Position numbers and translations under genes: made by a program. From contig JACSYO010001937.1 in the NCBI GenBank assembly GCA_016806645.1, forward strand, positions 28,501-92,500: DNA of 64,000 nucleotides. Reading direction: 5' to 3'. A model generated the notes under the pieces. The model had not been told where the DNA came from. It did no database searches and worked only from the letters and a program-made list of their open reading frames with translations. This document shows positions 11,577 through 23,130 of the stretch, one piece after another. Positions within the stretch are counted from its first letter, which is position 1. Each line of letters begins with the position of its first letter. This DNA is from Ophiodon elongatus. Taxonomy: Eukaryota; Chordata; Actinopteri; Perciformes; Hexagrammidae.

Positions 11577-13457
11577 TGTTGTAAGGACCCAGAAGCAGTA
11601 CGACGGACACAGTGAATCATTGAGCAAAGCTTTACTCCAGGCTGAGATCACAACAGGCAAACAGTCTCGGATCTGCTCACGTGGAGAAACCCACTCAGTG
11701 GAACGCGAAGCCGTCAGGGGTGAAGGCAAACCGAAACCTGAGGAAGCAGAGGCTATTCTCGTGGTCGGGGACAGAAGGCTATGGCGGTTTACCGGGGCAA
11801 AGGCAAGGCGGAGAAGTCCAAACAGGCAGGGCCGGCAACGGGAAACCAATGGGAGGGTAAACGCGGGAAAGTCTGGCATAATGCAGAGAACGATCTGGCA
11901 GTTAGTGTGTGAGAGACTGGTTGTTTAAATACTAAAGGGAGTAGGTGCAGCAGAGTTGGCAGGTGAGAGTGATGGAGCTGATGAGGTGGGTGTGACTAAC
12001 AGGTGCACTGAATGAGCTGATTAGGTGTGTGAGAGACAGAGTGGCAGGAGAGAAGGGAAGCTGAACTGTGACAGAATCCCAGCAGCGGGAGTGAAGCAGG
12101 CGATGAACCGAGTAGACAGGACCTCCTTCAATGAAGCGAAAGGGCGGAGGAGGAGGAGCAGCCGGCATCAACGGACTCTCCTGGACCAATTTGACCCTGG
12201 GTACGTGGAACGTGGGATGAACGGCGGCTTGTTTCAGGCAGACTAGATGACAGGAGTGGGGGCTCCCGGGTAGTGGTCGTTGGCAGAAGGTGGGTCGGCT
12301 CACCAGTACCTCCTGGTCTACTGGTGAGCCCGAGCTTTTACCGGGCAGTTGAAAGCAAAATGATCGGCCTGGCCACAGTACATGCAGAGATTTCCCTGAC
12401 GGCGCCATTCTCGTTCCTCCGTAGAGTCCAGTTTGTCTAGTATGTCCCACCTGCATGGGTTCGGTCTCTGGAGGAGGCATGTGGGTTGGCGCATAATCCG
12501 GGGTTGTTGGATGAGTGAGGCAAAAAGGTGAGCTTCGACTGGGCTTTTCCCAGCGCTTCACCAGCCGCCTGGCCTGGATGCGACGATCCAATCCAGTGGA
12601 TGTGGGTAACTGGAACGGGACTAGTTTGTCTTTGACGTAATGTGCTAGGCCGAGCAAATATGCGTCACACTGGGTGTCCCTGTTCCACGGATGTAATTGT
12701 GACTTGGTCCAGAAAACAATGGCATAGTCCGTGACGGGTTGGTGGCCCTGCTGAAGCCGGCGGCGTCCAGTCCCATGGACACCACCCGAAAGATCTTGTG
12801 CAGCTTGTCAGAGAAGGACCGGAAGGAAGCACAGGCAGGAGTATGGCAATCCCATTCCACCGTTCCCCACAGGCGAGCTTTCCCCGTCAGGTGGTTGATG
12901 GTGAACGCCACTCTTGCGTCCTCTGAGGTGAAGGTGTGGGGCTGCAACGCAAACAGGATGGAACACTTTGTCAGGAATGCGTTGCAACCCTCAGGTTCCC
13001 CAGCATAACGTTCCGGCTCCCCCACCAGGGGGCCCCCCCGCGATGGTCCGGGTTATTGCTGCCGTGAGTTGCTGTACCTGGTTGATAAAGGCAGTCATTA
13101 TTTATTCCAGGCAGAGATCACAACAGGCAAACAGTCTGGGATCTGCTCACGTGGAGAGAATCTCGTGGTCAGGGACAGAAGGCTGAGTCGTTTACCGGGG
13201 CAGAGGCAAGGCGGAGAAGTCCGAACAGGCAGGGTTGGGAATGGGAAAACAGTTGGAGGGTAAATGTGGGAAAGTCTGGCATAATGCAGTGAGACTGGGG
13301 TTTGAATACTAAAGGGAGTAGGTGCAGCAGAGTGGGCAGGTGAGAGTGATTTGAAATGATGATGATGAGGTGGGTGTGACTAACAGGTGCACTGAATAAG
13401 CTGATGAGGTGGGTGAGAGATCCAGTAGAAGGAGAGAAAGGAAGCTGAACTGTGACA
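11577..13457 (-). mobile_element. Gypsy-like LTR element remnant, gag only
   Basis: Two direct repeats of related sequence, 11577-12073 and about 13105-13457, bracket a minus-strand gag. Read on the minus strand each repeat begins TGTCACAGTTCAGCTTCC; the left one ends CTTACAACA, giving the TG...CA ends of an LTR. The gag (minus, 13025-12645) has the text GCNAFLTKCSILFALQPHTF and HLTGKARLWGT, typical of fish Ty3/gypsy-type gag. Downstream, a zinc-knuckle-like CMYCGQADHFAFNCP can be read across frames near 12385-12345. Pol is absent. The 5' LTR lacks its last roughly 50 bases and abuts the gag start, so leader and primer site are lost. Inactive. Confidence 0.7.
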
Positions 13458-16400
13458 CCAGGTCCCTCCTGTTCTTTGCTGTGCCACACAGTAAAGCACT
13501 GACAGAGGATGGTGAAGACTGAGCACGGGATGAGTAACGAAGTAGATGTGTTAGGTATGGAAGCTCCGACTGACATAACACAACCAACTGTACCCCCAAG
13601 TTGATGGCTTCTCATGTTGTTACTATTAGAAAACTCCTTCAGTCAGCTGTGTGCAGATTTGAGTCATTAAATGTCCTTCAACTTTGTTTTCTCCACAGAG
13701 TTCAGCTGCAGAGCTCAGAGGTTCAGTCCACCCAGCAACATCAAACACACCTGGACTCCATATTCATGGTGTGTACATGTACACACATTCCTTTCACTCT
13801 TAACTACATCAACTACAGATGAATGCTAAACTACCATTCAGGTCCCTACAGCCTCCATGCTGCTCTGTTGAGACCAGCAGGCCTTCAGACTGACAGGTGA
13901 ATCACATGTTGTGTTCTCTATATTAAATATTCACTTCATCATTGTGTTCCAGCTGCTGGAGGAGAACATCGTGACTTTTGTTAAGAACGAGCTGAAGAAA
14001 GTCCAGAGAGTTCTGAGTCCAAACTACCCACAATGCTTAGAGAGTCAGAGGGAGGATGAGGAGTTGTTGGACGGTGAGGATGAAGAGCAGAGGAGGAGCA
14101 GCAGAGAGGCTTTTCTGAAGATCACACTGCACTTCCTGAGGAGGATGAAGCAGGAGGAGCTGGCTGACTGTCTGCAGAGCAGTAAGAGGATTTTACAGAT
14201 TTAACATGGTGGGAAGAGGAAACGGAGGCTTTTCTAAACTCTTAACATGCTGCACATATCTTCATCAGATCAGGCGATTTGTCCTCCACTGATGCGCTGA
14301 ATAAAACTAATGAAGGCGGAAAACCTATCCAGCCAAACTTAAATGTTTAGATTATCTGACTGTCTGTTGGATTCACTCACTGATTGTTGTTGTGATTTTA
14401 TTCAGGAAGTCATTCAACAATTTGTCAGCGTGAACTCAAATCTAACCTGAAGAAGAAGTTCCAGTGTGTGTTTGAGGGCATCGCTAAAGCAGGAACCCCA
14501 ACCCTTCTGAACCAGATCTACACAGAGCTCTACATCACAGAGGGAGGGACTGCAGAGGTCAATGATGAACATGAGGTCAGACAGATTGAAACAGCATCCA
14601 GGAAACCAGACAGACCAGAAACAACCATCAGACAAGAAGACCTCTTTAAAGCCTCACCTGGAAGAGAGGAACCAATCAGAACAGTGATGACAAAGGGAGT
14701 GGCTGGCTTTGGGAAAACAGTCTTAACACAGAAGTTCACTGGGCTGAAGACAAAGCCAATCAGGACATCCAGTTCACATTTCCATTCACCTTCAGAGAGC
14801 TGAATGTGCTGAAAGAGAAGAAGTACAGCTTTGTGGAACTTCTTCATCACTTCTTCACTGAAACCAAAGAAGCAGGAATCTGCAGGTTTGAAGAGTTCCC
14901 GGTTGTGTTCATCTTTGACGGTCTGGATGAGTGTCGACTTCCTCTGGACTTCCACAACAATGAGATCCTGACTGATGTTACAGAGTCCACCTCAGTGGAT
15001 GTGCTGCTGACAAACCTCATCAGGGGGAAACTGCTTCCCTCTGCTCGCCTCTGGATAACCACACGACCTGCAGCAGCCAATCAGATCCCTCCTGAGTGTG
15101 TTGGCATGGTGACAGAGGTCAGAAGTTTCACTGACCCACAGAAGGAGGACTACTTCAGGAAGAGATGAGGAGATGAAGAGCAGGCCAGCAGGATCATCTC
15201 CCACATCAAGACCTCACAAAGCCTCCACAGCATGAGCCACATCCTAGTCTTCTGCTGGATCACTGCTACAGTTCTGGAGGATGTGTTGAAGACCAGAGAG
15301 GGAGGACAGCTGCCCAAGACCCTGACTGAGATGTACATCCACTTCCTGGTTGTTCAGTCCAAACTGAAGAAGGTCAAGTATGATGGAGGAGCTGAGACAG
15401 ATCCACACTGGAGTCCAAAGAACAGGAAGATGACTGAGTCTCTGTGAAAACTGGCTTTTGATCAGCTGCAGAAAGGGAACCTGATCTTCTATGAATCCGA
15501 CCTGACAGTGTGGCATCGATATCAGAGCAGCCTCAGTGTACTCAGGAGTGTTCACACAGATCTTTAGAGAGGAGAGAGGACTGTACCAGGACAAGGTCTT
15601 CTGCTTCGTCCATCTGAGTGTTCAGGAGTTTCTGGCTGCTCTTCATGTCCATCTGACCTTCATCAACTCTGATGTCAACCTGCTGTCAGAAGAACAAACA
15701 ACCTCCCTGTTGTCTAAAGTCTTCAGAGACAAACCTGAACCAAGACATCTCTACCAGAGTGCTGTGGACAAGGCCTTACAGAGTCCAAACGGACACCTGG
15801 ACTTGTTCTTCCGCTTCCTCCTGGGTCTTTGATTGGAGACCAATCAGACTCTCCCACGAGGTCTGCTGACTGAGACAGGAAGTAGCTCACAGACCAATCA
15901 GAAAACAGTCCAGTACATCAAGAAGAAGATCAGTGAGAATTCCTCTCCAGAGAAAAGCATCAATCTGTTCCACTGTCTGAATGAACTGAATAATGGTTCT
16001 CTAGTGGAGGGGATCCAACAGTCCCTGAGTTCAGGACGTCTCTCCACAGATAAACTGTCTCCTGCTCAGTGGTCAGCTCTGGTCTTCATCTTACTGTCAT
16101 CAGGAGAAGCTCTGGAGGTGTTTGACCTGAAGAAATACTCTGCTTCAGAGGAGGCTCTTCTGAGGCTGCTGCCAGTGGTCATAGCCTCCATCAAAGCTCT
16201 GTAGGTGGACACACAACTATCAGATTCAATGTAGTTTTATTTTAAAAACAAAAAGACCTGATTCTTTTTTTCATTGATTCCTTATGAATTTCTGATTCTT
16301 CTTCAGACTGAGTGGCTGTAACCTCTCAAAGAGAAGCTGTGGAGCTCTGTCTTCAGTTCTCAGCTCCCCGTCCTCTAGTCTGAGAGAGCAGTAACAACCA

Positions 16401-16472
16401 CCTGCAGGATTCAGGGTGTAGTGTAGCTTCTGTCTGTTGGACTGGAGAGTCCTCACTGTAGACTGGAAATAA

Positions 16473-16474
<2 letters not shown>

Positions 16475-16533
<59 letters not shown>
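16475..16533. repeat. (GT)n microsatellite between NLR LRR exons
   Basis: About 29 GT units replacing the end of the first LRR exon and the start of the intron. The exon's normal donor site is not recognisable beside it. Confidence 0.9.
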
Positions 16534-16534
<1 letters not shown>

Positions 16535-16784
16535 TCTCTGGTCTCTGGTCTCTCAGGCTGTCTAGTCACAGAGGAAGGCTGTTCTTCTCTGGCCTGAGCT
16601 TCAACCCCTCCCATCTGAGAGAGCTGGACCTGAGCTACAATCATTTAGGAGACTCGGGAGTGAAGCTGCTGGACTGGAGGATCCACACTGGAGACTGGAC
16701 ACTCTCAGGTATGAAGAGGCAACAGACTCGACAGTCAGGTGTGGACAGTCAAATTTACATGCTGGATATGAGTGAAGGTGAATG

Positions 16785-17810
16785 AGTTACAGTTCGGGAA
16801 TTGCAGGATAGGACCCAAACGCAGGGGACAAGTGGCCTGGAAATTGAAGAACAACGATGGCCTCGGGGCAGAAGAGGCGCAGGGAACCTCAGGCGGTAGA
16901 ACCTGGGAAAAAGCGGGTGCTGAGCATGAGAACCCGTGCAGATTGACTGGTGGCCGGATTATGGAGGACTGGCGGAAAGACAACCAGATGGACTGAGCAT
17001 CTCTGGTGGATGAACAGGAGTACGGTACCCCACTGAAACACCGCCACAGAGGCTTGAACACGGCCACGGAGGCTTGAGACTAGGAAGAACAGCTTGCAAC
17101 TGATGACCCGTCTGTTAGTTGGACCAGTGGAGAGACGAACAGGAACATGTGACTGCTGCATCACAGCAAGAACTTGTAAATTGTGGCTTGACGTCAGCTG
17201 GTACCCCCGACTTAAGAAACAGTTTGGGGTTCAAGTTGGTGTTAATTGTGGTCCTGGGCTGCAGGGACTTCGGGTCTTTGGGCAGCTGGAGCTCAGGATT
17301 GCTGGGCATCTTTGGGGATCGACGCTTCAGAGACCAACGGTTCCGTCTTGGGACTCCAACCTCTATGTACCCGTAGAGATATTACCAGGCGAGTTCCCCA
17401 GAAAGGGAGCTGTTCAAAGTCTACAGGGTCTGAATACGACAGGAGACTAACTAGCTCGGTGTCAGGAGCAGACAGGAAGCTGGCCAACTGGGGTGCTTAC
17501 TGGAGGCTCGCCAGCCGAGGTACAGGATACTGTACTAGCTAGCAGGCCAGAGGCTAGCTGAAGAGGTAGCAGATTGGGAGCTAGCACACTGGGAATCAGG
17601 GGTAATGAAAAGATCTGTAGGGAACTCAGGCTAATGGCTCCTCTGCCATGGCTTTTAAGAAACCTCCCAACATGCCTCTTTGTACTCCTGACTAGGAGCT
17701 CTCTTCCATTCCCTATTCACACAAATAAAAGAGGGTGTCAATTCATGAAGTTCATCTTCAAATAATCCAGTTGGGTCCATAAAAAACAGGAAGCTGATTC
17801 AGACTTTGTC
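16785..17810. other. Unclassified insertion in an NLR intron
   Basis: Roughly 1 kb between the LRR exon and the linker exon, different in texture from NLR introns. It opens with 'ttgcaggataggacccaaac', a phrase reminiscent of the gypsy-like repeats at 11.6 kb, and near its end has 'gctagc' rich text and an AATAAA (about 17725). No intact reading frame or clear terminal repeats. Probably transposon-derived. Confidence 0.35.
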
Positions 17811-18239
17811 TTCTTGCAGGGTGGACCATGGTGGACTGTACAGACTGAGACCTGGTATCAAGAAGTGTAAGTGTGTTTTAAGTTTGATTCATGAGAATTT
17901 TTACATCTTCATGACTGAAATACGATGATGAATTATAAACACTAAAACCACACACACTGCTGTTTGAAACACAATCACACTGAAAACAGTGAAGTGGAAG
18001 GTGGGACAGATTATGTAGCAGACTCATCATGTAAACTCAAAGTTAAAAAGCAGGGAAGTCATATGAAGCAAATCACTGTCAATATCCATGAGCACAAATG
18101 AGATCCTGGTTTTCTCCTCCCAGTTGTATGAATGTAAAGCAGAAGATGACCTGCAGCTGTTCTGTGTCTCGTTCTCTCCATCAGATGTCTGTAAACTGGA
18201 AGTGGACACAAACACAATGAACAGATGGCTCAAACTCTG

Positions 18240-18240
<1 letters not shown>

Positions 18241-18279
<39 letters not shown>
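18241..18279. repeat. (CAA)13 expansion in the PRY-coding exon
   Basis: Thirteen CAA units lie where related B30.2 exons have a short Asp-Asn-Asn. In the frame that continues into the rest of the domain it encodes an Asn tract, but the upstream frame meets a TGA at its left edge. Confidence 0.9.
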
Positions 18280-18543
18280 GGTGACATGTCTGTTAGAGAA
18301 ACAGCCATATCCTGATCATCCAGACAGATTTGTTGACTGGTGTCCTCAGCTGCTGTGTAGAACTGGTCGCTGTTACTGGGAGGTGGAGTGGACAGGAAAG
18401 GTTCAAATATCAGTGAGTTACAGAAAAATCCTCATCAGGGGACCGGGCAGTGTTGGCTATGTGTTTGGAGAGAATCATCAGTCCTTGAGTCTGTGGTGCT
18501 GTGATGGTGGTTACTATGTGAAGCACTGGAACAGAGAAACACC

Positions 18544-18579
18544 CTCCTCCTCCTCCTCCTCCTCCTCCTCCTCCTCCTC
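18544..18579. repeat. (TCC)n poly-Ser tract in the SPRY-coding exon
   Basis: Twelve TCC units in frame with the B30.2 reading frame, followed by GRVAVYVNCP, the normal continuation of the domain. Confidence 0.9.
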
Positions 18580-18610
18580 TGGTAGAGTAGCAGTCTATGT
18601 GAACTGTCCT

Positions 18611-19165
18611 GTGTTGAGTATTATCATAAATTTAAAGCTATTTTTAGGTTGTAATAATATGACTTACAGCAGTAAATAAGGAATGTGATAGAGAGAGAGG
18701 GGATTTCAGGAGACTGAGGCCACTACCAGGCCTCAATAAAACTGATAAGCAACTCCTCTGGAGGGGGGTTGTTCAGCTCAACTATACGAGAGGGAGGAGA
18801 GATGACTTCAAGGCGACGCACCGGTTCTAAACCAACGGAAGTCATCGATTCTACAGCCATAAAACTTTAACCAAATCCACGCTGCAAAACTGAGCCAATG
18901 AGAGGCGACGATGCACATTTTTACTGGACTATATTATCAAATGTACTGGTCAGTTCGAGGCTCTCTTAGGTCAATACGCGCAGACAGTAACTCTCTTCAG
19001 GCTTCTGTTGAGTGTCTGTGGACCGCTTGGCTTATGAACCCTCAGCTGAGATTTTTACTCTGTTATCACAACGCTTTTCACTTTATTAAATATGCTTTAT
19101 TACAACTTTCGTTCCAAGAAGTCCTTTGTCCTTTGTCTCCCAGGAACTTTTCTCAGAATACAATA
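18611..19165. mobile_element. About 555-bp insertion splitting the SPRY domain
   Basis: B30.2 coding text stops at AVYVNCP (18610) and resumes at AGSLTFYRVSS (about 19168). The intervening DNA is unrelated. It starts TGTTGAGTATTATC and has an AATAAA near 18736 and another AT-rich stretch near its right end. Length and ends would fit a solo LTR, but I find no convincing target-site duplication, so the class is open. Confidence 0.55.
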
Positions 19166-19318
19166 GCTGCTGGCTCTCTGACCTTCTACAGAGTCTCTTC
19201 TGACAAACTGATCCACCTCCACACCTTCAACACTACATTCACTGAACCTCTTTATCCTGGGTTTGGGTTTAATGGTCATGGTTCCTCTGTGTCCTCTTGT
19301 TAAAGAAAGGAGGTCTCT

Positions 19319-19860
19319 TTCCTTCCAAAGGCCCCATGAGGAAAGGAAAGGAAAAAAAGTATTTACTTGGATCAAAAGCAATTACACTTTGAACACAATA
19401 AAACTTATCAAACTCGAGTGACTTCCGGATCACCGTATGTCCACATCCACGTGCTGCGGCGTCCATGCGCGCACCGCGCTGCACGCCGCATGCCGCATGC
19501 CGCGCCGCACGCCACTGTCCTCACGCACCAGAAGTCCCGTCATGTCGACACATGAGTCTTTTATACTCCTTCGAAGTCCTCGTCCGTGCGCCGTCAGCGC
19601 ACTGCGCCGCGCCGTTTCCGGGTGCAAAGGACCTCCCGCTATTGCGCGACACATGTACTCTTTCACAACGAACTGCTTTGGTATAATTTACACACGGTAA
19701 CTATAATACAGTTTAAGCATACGGTAATTATGAATTAGTTTAACACACTGTAATTATGAAATAGTTTAAGCACACTGTGATCATAAAATAGTTATAAAAT
19801 AATAGCATAAAACAGTTTACTTTAGGAGCTTTTTCTATTCAACCTTTACACTCTTCAGGT
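19319..19860. other. Insertion or CpG-rich block in the NLR 3' region
   Basis: After the B30.2 stop (about 19303), NLR-like 3' untranslated text ('cagagtctctcctgaagacag') appears only at 19862, so 19319-19860 is probably inserted. It contains a CpG-rich stretch with 'gccgcatgccgcatgccgcg' (19485-19505) and, at 19693-19790, four degenerate copies of a unit of about 28 bases, 'taattatgaa(t/a)tagttta'. Confidence 0.4.
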
Positions 19861-19930
19861 CAGAGTCTCTCCTGAAGACAGAAACTCTGCTGGAGTCAAA
19901 GTTCAGTCCATCACACACTCAAAACATTCA

Positions 19931-20220
19931 TGTGGTGGCTGGGGCGTGGTTGGGCTCAGCTGCAGAGGGGACGGACTGTGGGAGTGGTTCAGGGAACGGC
20001 GGAAGAGGTTTAATTAGCCTCAGCTGGTTTGGGTTTGGCTGATTGGGTTTGCTCCCCTATATAAACCCCAGTAGGGACTGAGGGAAGGGGGAGAGCAGAG
20101 ATACGAACTGCATGAGCGAGCAGTTGAGAGCAACCAATAAAAGGACATTGTGAAATGCTATCCCGCCTACAGAGTGTCTTTGTGCTGGGGGAAACTCACG
20201 GGTAACAGGGTATTGTTACA
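19931..20220 (+). mobile_element. Solo LTR with 5-bp target-site duplication
   Basis: A 290-bp unit begins TGTGGTGGCTGG and ends GTATTGTTACA, the TG...CA ends of an LTR. It has a TATATAAA box at about 20058 and an AATAAA signal at about 20138. It is flanked by the perfect 5-bp direct repeat ATTCA (19926-19930 and 20221-20225). No internal retroviral or retrotransposon sequence remains. A 5-bp duplication fits Ty3/gypsy or related LTR elements. It sits in the 3' flank of the decayed NLR gene. Confidence 0.9.
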
Positions 20221-20225
20221 ATTCA

Positions 20226-21864
20226 TTTATTTGCTGTTTACATGTCTCATGAAATAAATGAATATTCCACTTATAATCCTGTTTACATCAGTCATGTATC
20301 AACCGATTAATGTAACCTGTGGCGGACTGTTGGACCAGGTGACCACAGCCTCTCTCTTTCAGTCCTTCAACCAACTTCTTGAGAAGGTCTGCAATACCAT
20401 ATTTATTCATATCCAAAAACCTGCTGATGGCTCAGTCTCTCATATTGTCTGACGAGAAATGTAAGCTTTTCTTTTGGGTATTCATCTCTGCAAACTGTTG
20501 GCACTTCATATGTATACAATTACTGCACAATGCACAGAGCTGGTCGTAAACAGGAAAGAGGATGTCTGTTTCAAACTGCAGTAAAAACCACATTGAAACT
20601 TATATTCTGAATGAGCTGTATTCATGCCCAAAGAATGCTCCTAAAGCCTGAATAATATCAGCACATCACACGTCTTGATCTGAAAATTCTCCTTTCGGAA
20701 TAAGACCTAATTCAGAATATCCAAACTGAACATGCTGTTTCCATGACCCATATCAAATTCTGAATATTGTTCCATTCAGAGTAGTAGTAGAATCTCAGTG
20801 TGCATGTCAACATAGTCATTGCTACGTAGCTCCTTGTTACCTGTCTACTTCCTGTCTGCTGGACTGCCCTTTGGACTCTTGATCTCTGTGAGTCTAATCC
20901 TTGTTTCAATCGTGACACTTTCAGAATTTCTGTCATCGGCTGACCTCTCTGTAGTTTCTAGACATTCAACATCGACTGCTTTTAGCCCAAGGTGTTCTGT
21001 AGCAGTTGACCAATAAGTGAATATGTTGTTTCTTGTGAACTCTCAACAACCAGCACAGAAGTCCCATCATCGAGTCACCACTGAGGCTCAGATCCAATGT
21101 AAACTCTCAAACATGTGAAATGACCAAGATCTCTTGACGGCACGTTATGTGGTGACGGCCTGCTGCCACAGAAACAATTCAACGTAACGTCACCTTACAT
21201 TTGTCACATTACGTTTCACATCGCCCAGGTAATTAAAGATAACTCAATGTTGACTTGATTCACACAGTCTCCTGGGTGAAAGTCCCATGTTTGTCCCACC
21301 CATCCACTCAGACCTACTCACAACATGGACTTTGAATAAAATATATTTGAACCTGAGATTTTATGTGTCCACCACCAAAAGAAGATCATTTACTTTCCAT
21401 TGTCATTATTCTGTGCCACCACCACATAATGAATGTGAACAGGTTGTGGTTGTTTCACGTATTCATGTGAGATCAGACCCCGTTAGGGGTTTAGTTCCAG
21501 ATCCAGTGCTGTGTGTAGAGGTTAGCCCAAATATATCTAGTCTGTATCAGTCCACCAGCAGCACTGGATTCGACCCATTCCCAAGCAAAGAGGTGACATG
21601 TGACGTCTATAAATCTAGTTTCCACAGCAACGAGTCCTCTTCCTGTGTGAGATATTAGACTTTGATGAGTACTTGGACTACAAGTTCTACAGGAAGACCA
21701 CTAGATGGCACTGTTTACCTTCATATTTAAAACTTGATCCCAGGTTCACAGCCTGTCTCTTGAAGCCATGACAAAGTGTAAGACCCTCCGTTTCAAAGAT
21801 CAGATTAAGTCATTTATTTAACAAAGTACCTGAATTATTCATCCATCAAATATCGTTCCACTTC
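20226..21864. other. Intergenic sequence without recognised genes
   Basis: AT-rich, non-coding on both strands as far as I can read. 20630-20790 has text of the type 'ttcagaatat...attctgaatatt' seen in teleost MITEs, but I could not define ends. Confidence 0.4.
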
Positions 21865-22480
21865 TCTGGGTGCCCGGTAGTGGGGGCAGCAGGATTAGCA
21901 GGGTATTCCAGATGTCCCTCTCCTCAGTAACGTTTTCCAGCTCTTCTTTGGGGACCCCAAGACATTCCCAGACCAGACCAGACCAGATGTGTTCTGGGTC
22001 TACCTTGGGACCTCTTACCAGTTGGAAGTGCTCAGAAACCCTCTAAAGGGAGGTGTCCAGAAGGTTTACGATTAGATGTTGAACCATCTCAGCTGGACCC
22101 TTGAGACCTTAAGGATAAGTGTCTCTACTCCGAGCTCCTTCCGGATGTCTGAGTCCAGACTCCCTAGGAATGAAGATCATTTTAGATGCTTGTATCCTCG
22201 ATATCATTCATTGGGTCACTACTCAAATTTAATGACAATAGCTGAGGGTCTGAATGTAGACAGACTTGTAGATCTAGACCTTTGCTATCTAGTTCAGCTG
22301 TGTGTTGTGGTGAAGAGGGACTTCATCACAACAATTCGGTAAAACACCTCCATCACTGCTGACGCCAAGCCTCCTGTTCATCTCACGCTCTATTTCACCC
22401 TCACTGGTGAACAAGACCCAAGATACTAGAACTCTCTTGGGGCAGTGACTCACTCCCAACCAGGAGGTTCTGGTCTCATC
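21865..22480. mobile_element. Degenerate LINE-derived fragment
   Basis: Text such as 'tctttggggaccccaagaca', 'tctaccttgggacctctta', 'agggaggtgtccag', 'tctactccgagctcctt' and 'ggtgaacaagacccaagata' matches, in order, a dispersed non-LTR element very common in fish genomes. Too many indels to read a protein or fix the strand. Confidence 0.5.
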
Positions 22481-22785
22481 CCGACCGCTCCCCACTGCAT
22501 CCTGAAGGGTCACTGAATGATTTGCATATGAACACATAAAGGCATGGGATGTGATCATCAGCAGTGTAGGCTGAGCATGGGGCTGAGAGCGGGGAGTGAA
22601 CGTTATAAAATAAACCAACAGGAACCGAGGAGGGAACCAACGCTTCCACATAACCAGGCCCAGGTGATGACCCACCTGTGACCCAAACAGAGAGACCGAT
22701 GGATTATATGAACACTGCTGAACAGAGAACAGCAGGGGACGCCACATCATACCAATGATTCTCTGCAGCCTGGAGGGCAGATGGC

Positions 22786-23130
22786 TGCTGCCAGCATCAA
22801 TCTGTTCCACTGTCGGAATGAAAGGAATGATGGTTCTCTCGTGGAGGAGATCCAACATCAACGAGCAGTTACACAAAAGCTCCACGCAGCTAAGATGACG
22901 ATGACTGGCCTGCTGGCTCTCAGACCTTCTCCAGAGTCTCCTCTGACACACTGATCCACCTCCACACCTTCAACACCACATCCACTCAACCTCTTCATCC
23001 TGGGTTTGCAGTCTGGTCTGGATCTGTGTCTCTTGTGTCCTCTTCAGGTCTGAGAGTCTCTCCGGTGGACAGACGTCATAGTTCAGTCCATTCACTATCA
23101 GACACACATGCCAACACAAATCGATTACAT
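22786..23130 (+). pseudogene. Second NLR remnant (NACHT-end joined to B30.2 end)
   Basis: 22786-22860 reads as SINLFHCRNERNDGSLVEEI, the segment found at about 15957-16015 in the larger NLR pseudogene. It is followed at 22905-23010 by the B30.2 end (LIHLHTFNTT-type text) and at 23045-23130 by the same 3' untranslated text as at 19862. The LRR exons between are missing, so an internal deletion has fused two distant parts of an NLR gene. Confidence 0.7.

Larger units (their letters stand above)
2036..19303 (+). pseudogene. Decayed fish NLR-C gene (FISNA-NACHT-LRR-B30.2)
   Basis: Exons recognisable by splice sites and sequence: leader 2036-2124 (MSQHEDGQEGVPPSE...); Pro-Gly repeat exon 2308-2493; a second copy of that exon 2803-2932; 13699-13768; N-terminal helical (death-fold-like) exon 13953-14181; a large FISNA-NACHT exon 14406-16200; LRR exons 16307-16470 and 16557-16708; a linker exon 17820-17866; B30.2 (PRY-SPRY) 18185-19303. 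Walker A is GVAGFGKT (about 14695-14725) and Walker B VVFIFDGLDEC (about 14905-14935). Intact members are cytosolic innate-immune sensors. This copy is broken: a frame change just after Walker A (about 14740), TGA stops at 15166, 15445 and 15830, a frameshift near 15500, damaged LRR exons, an early stop at the PRY start, and a 555-bp insertion inside SPRY. The gap 2933-13698 is filled with retroelements. Very unlikely to make a full protein. Confidence 0.85.
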
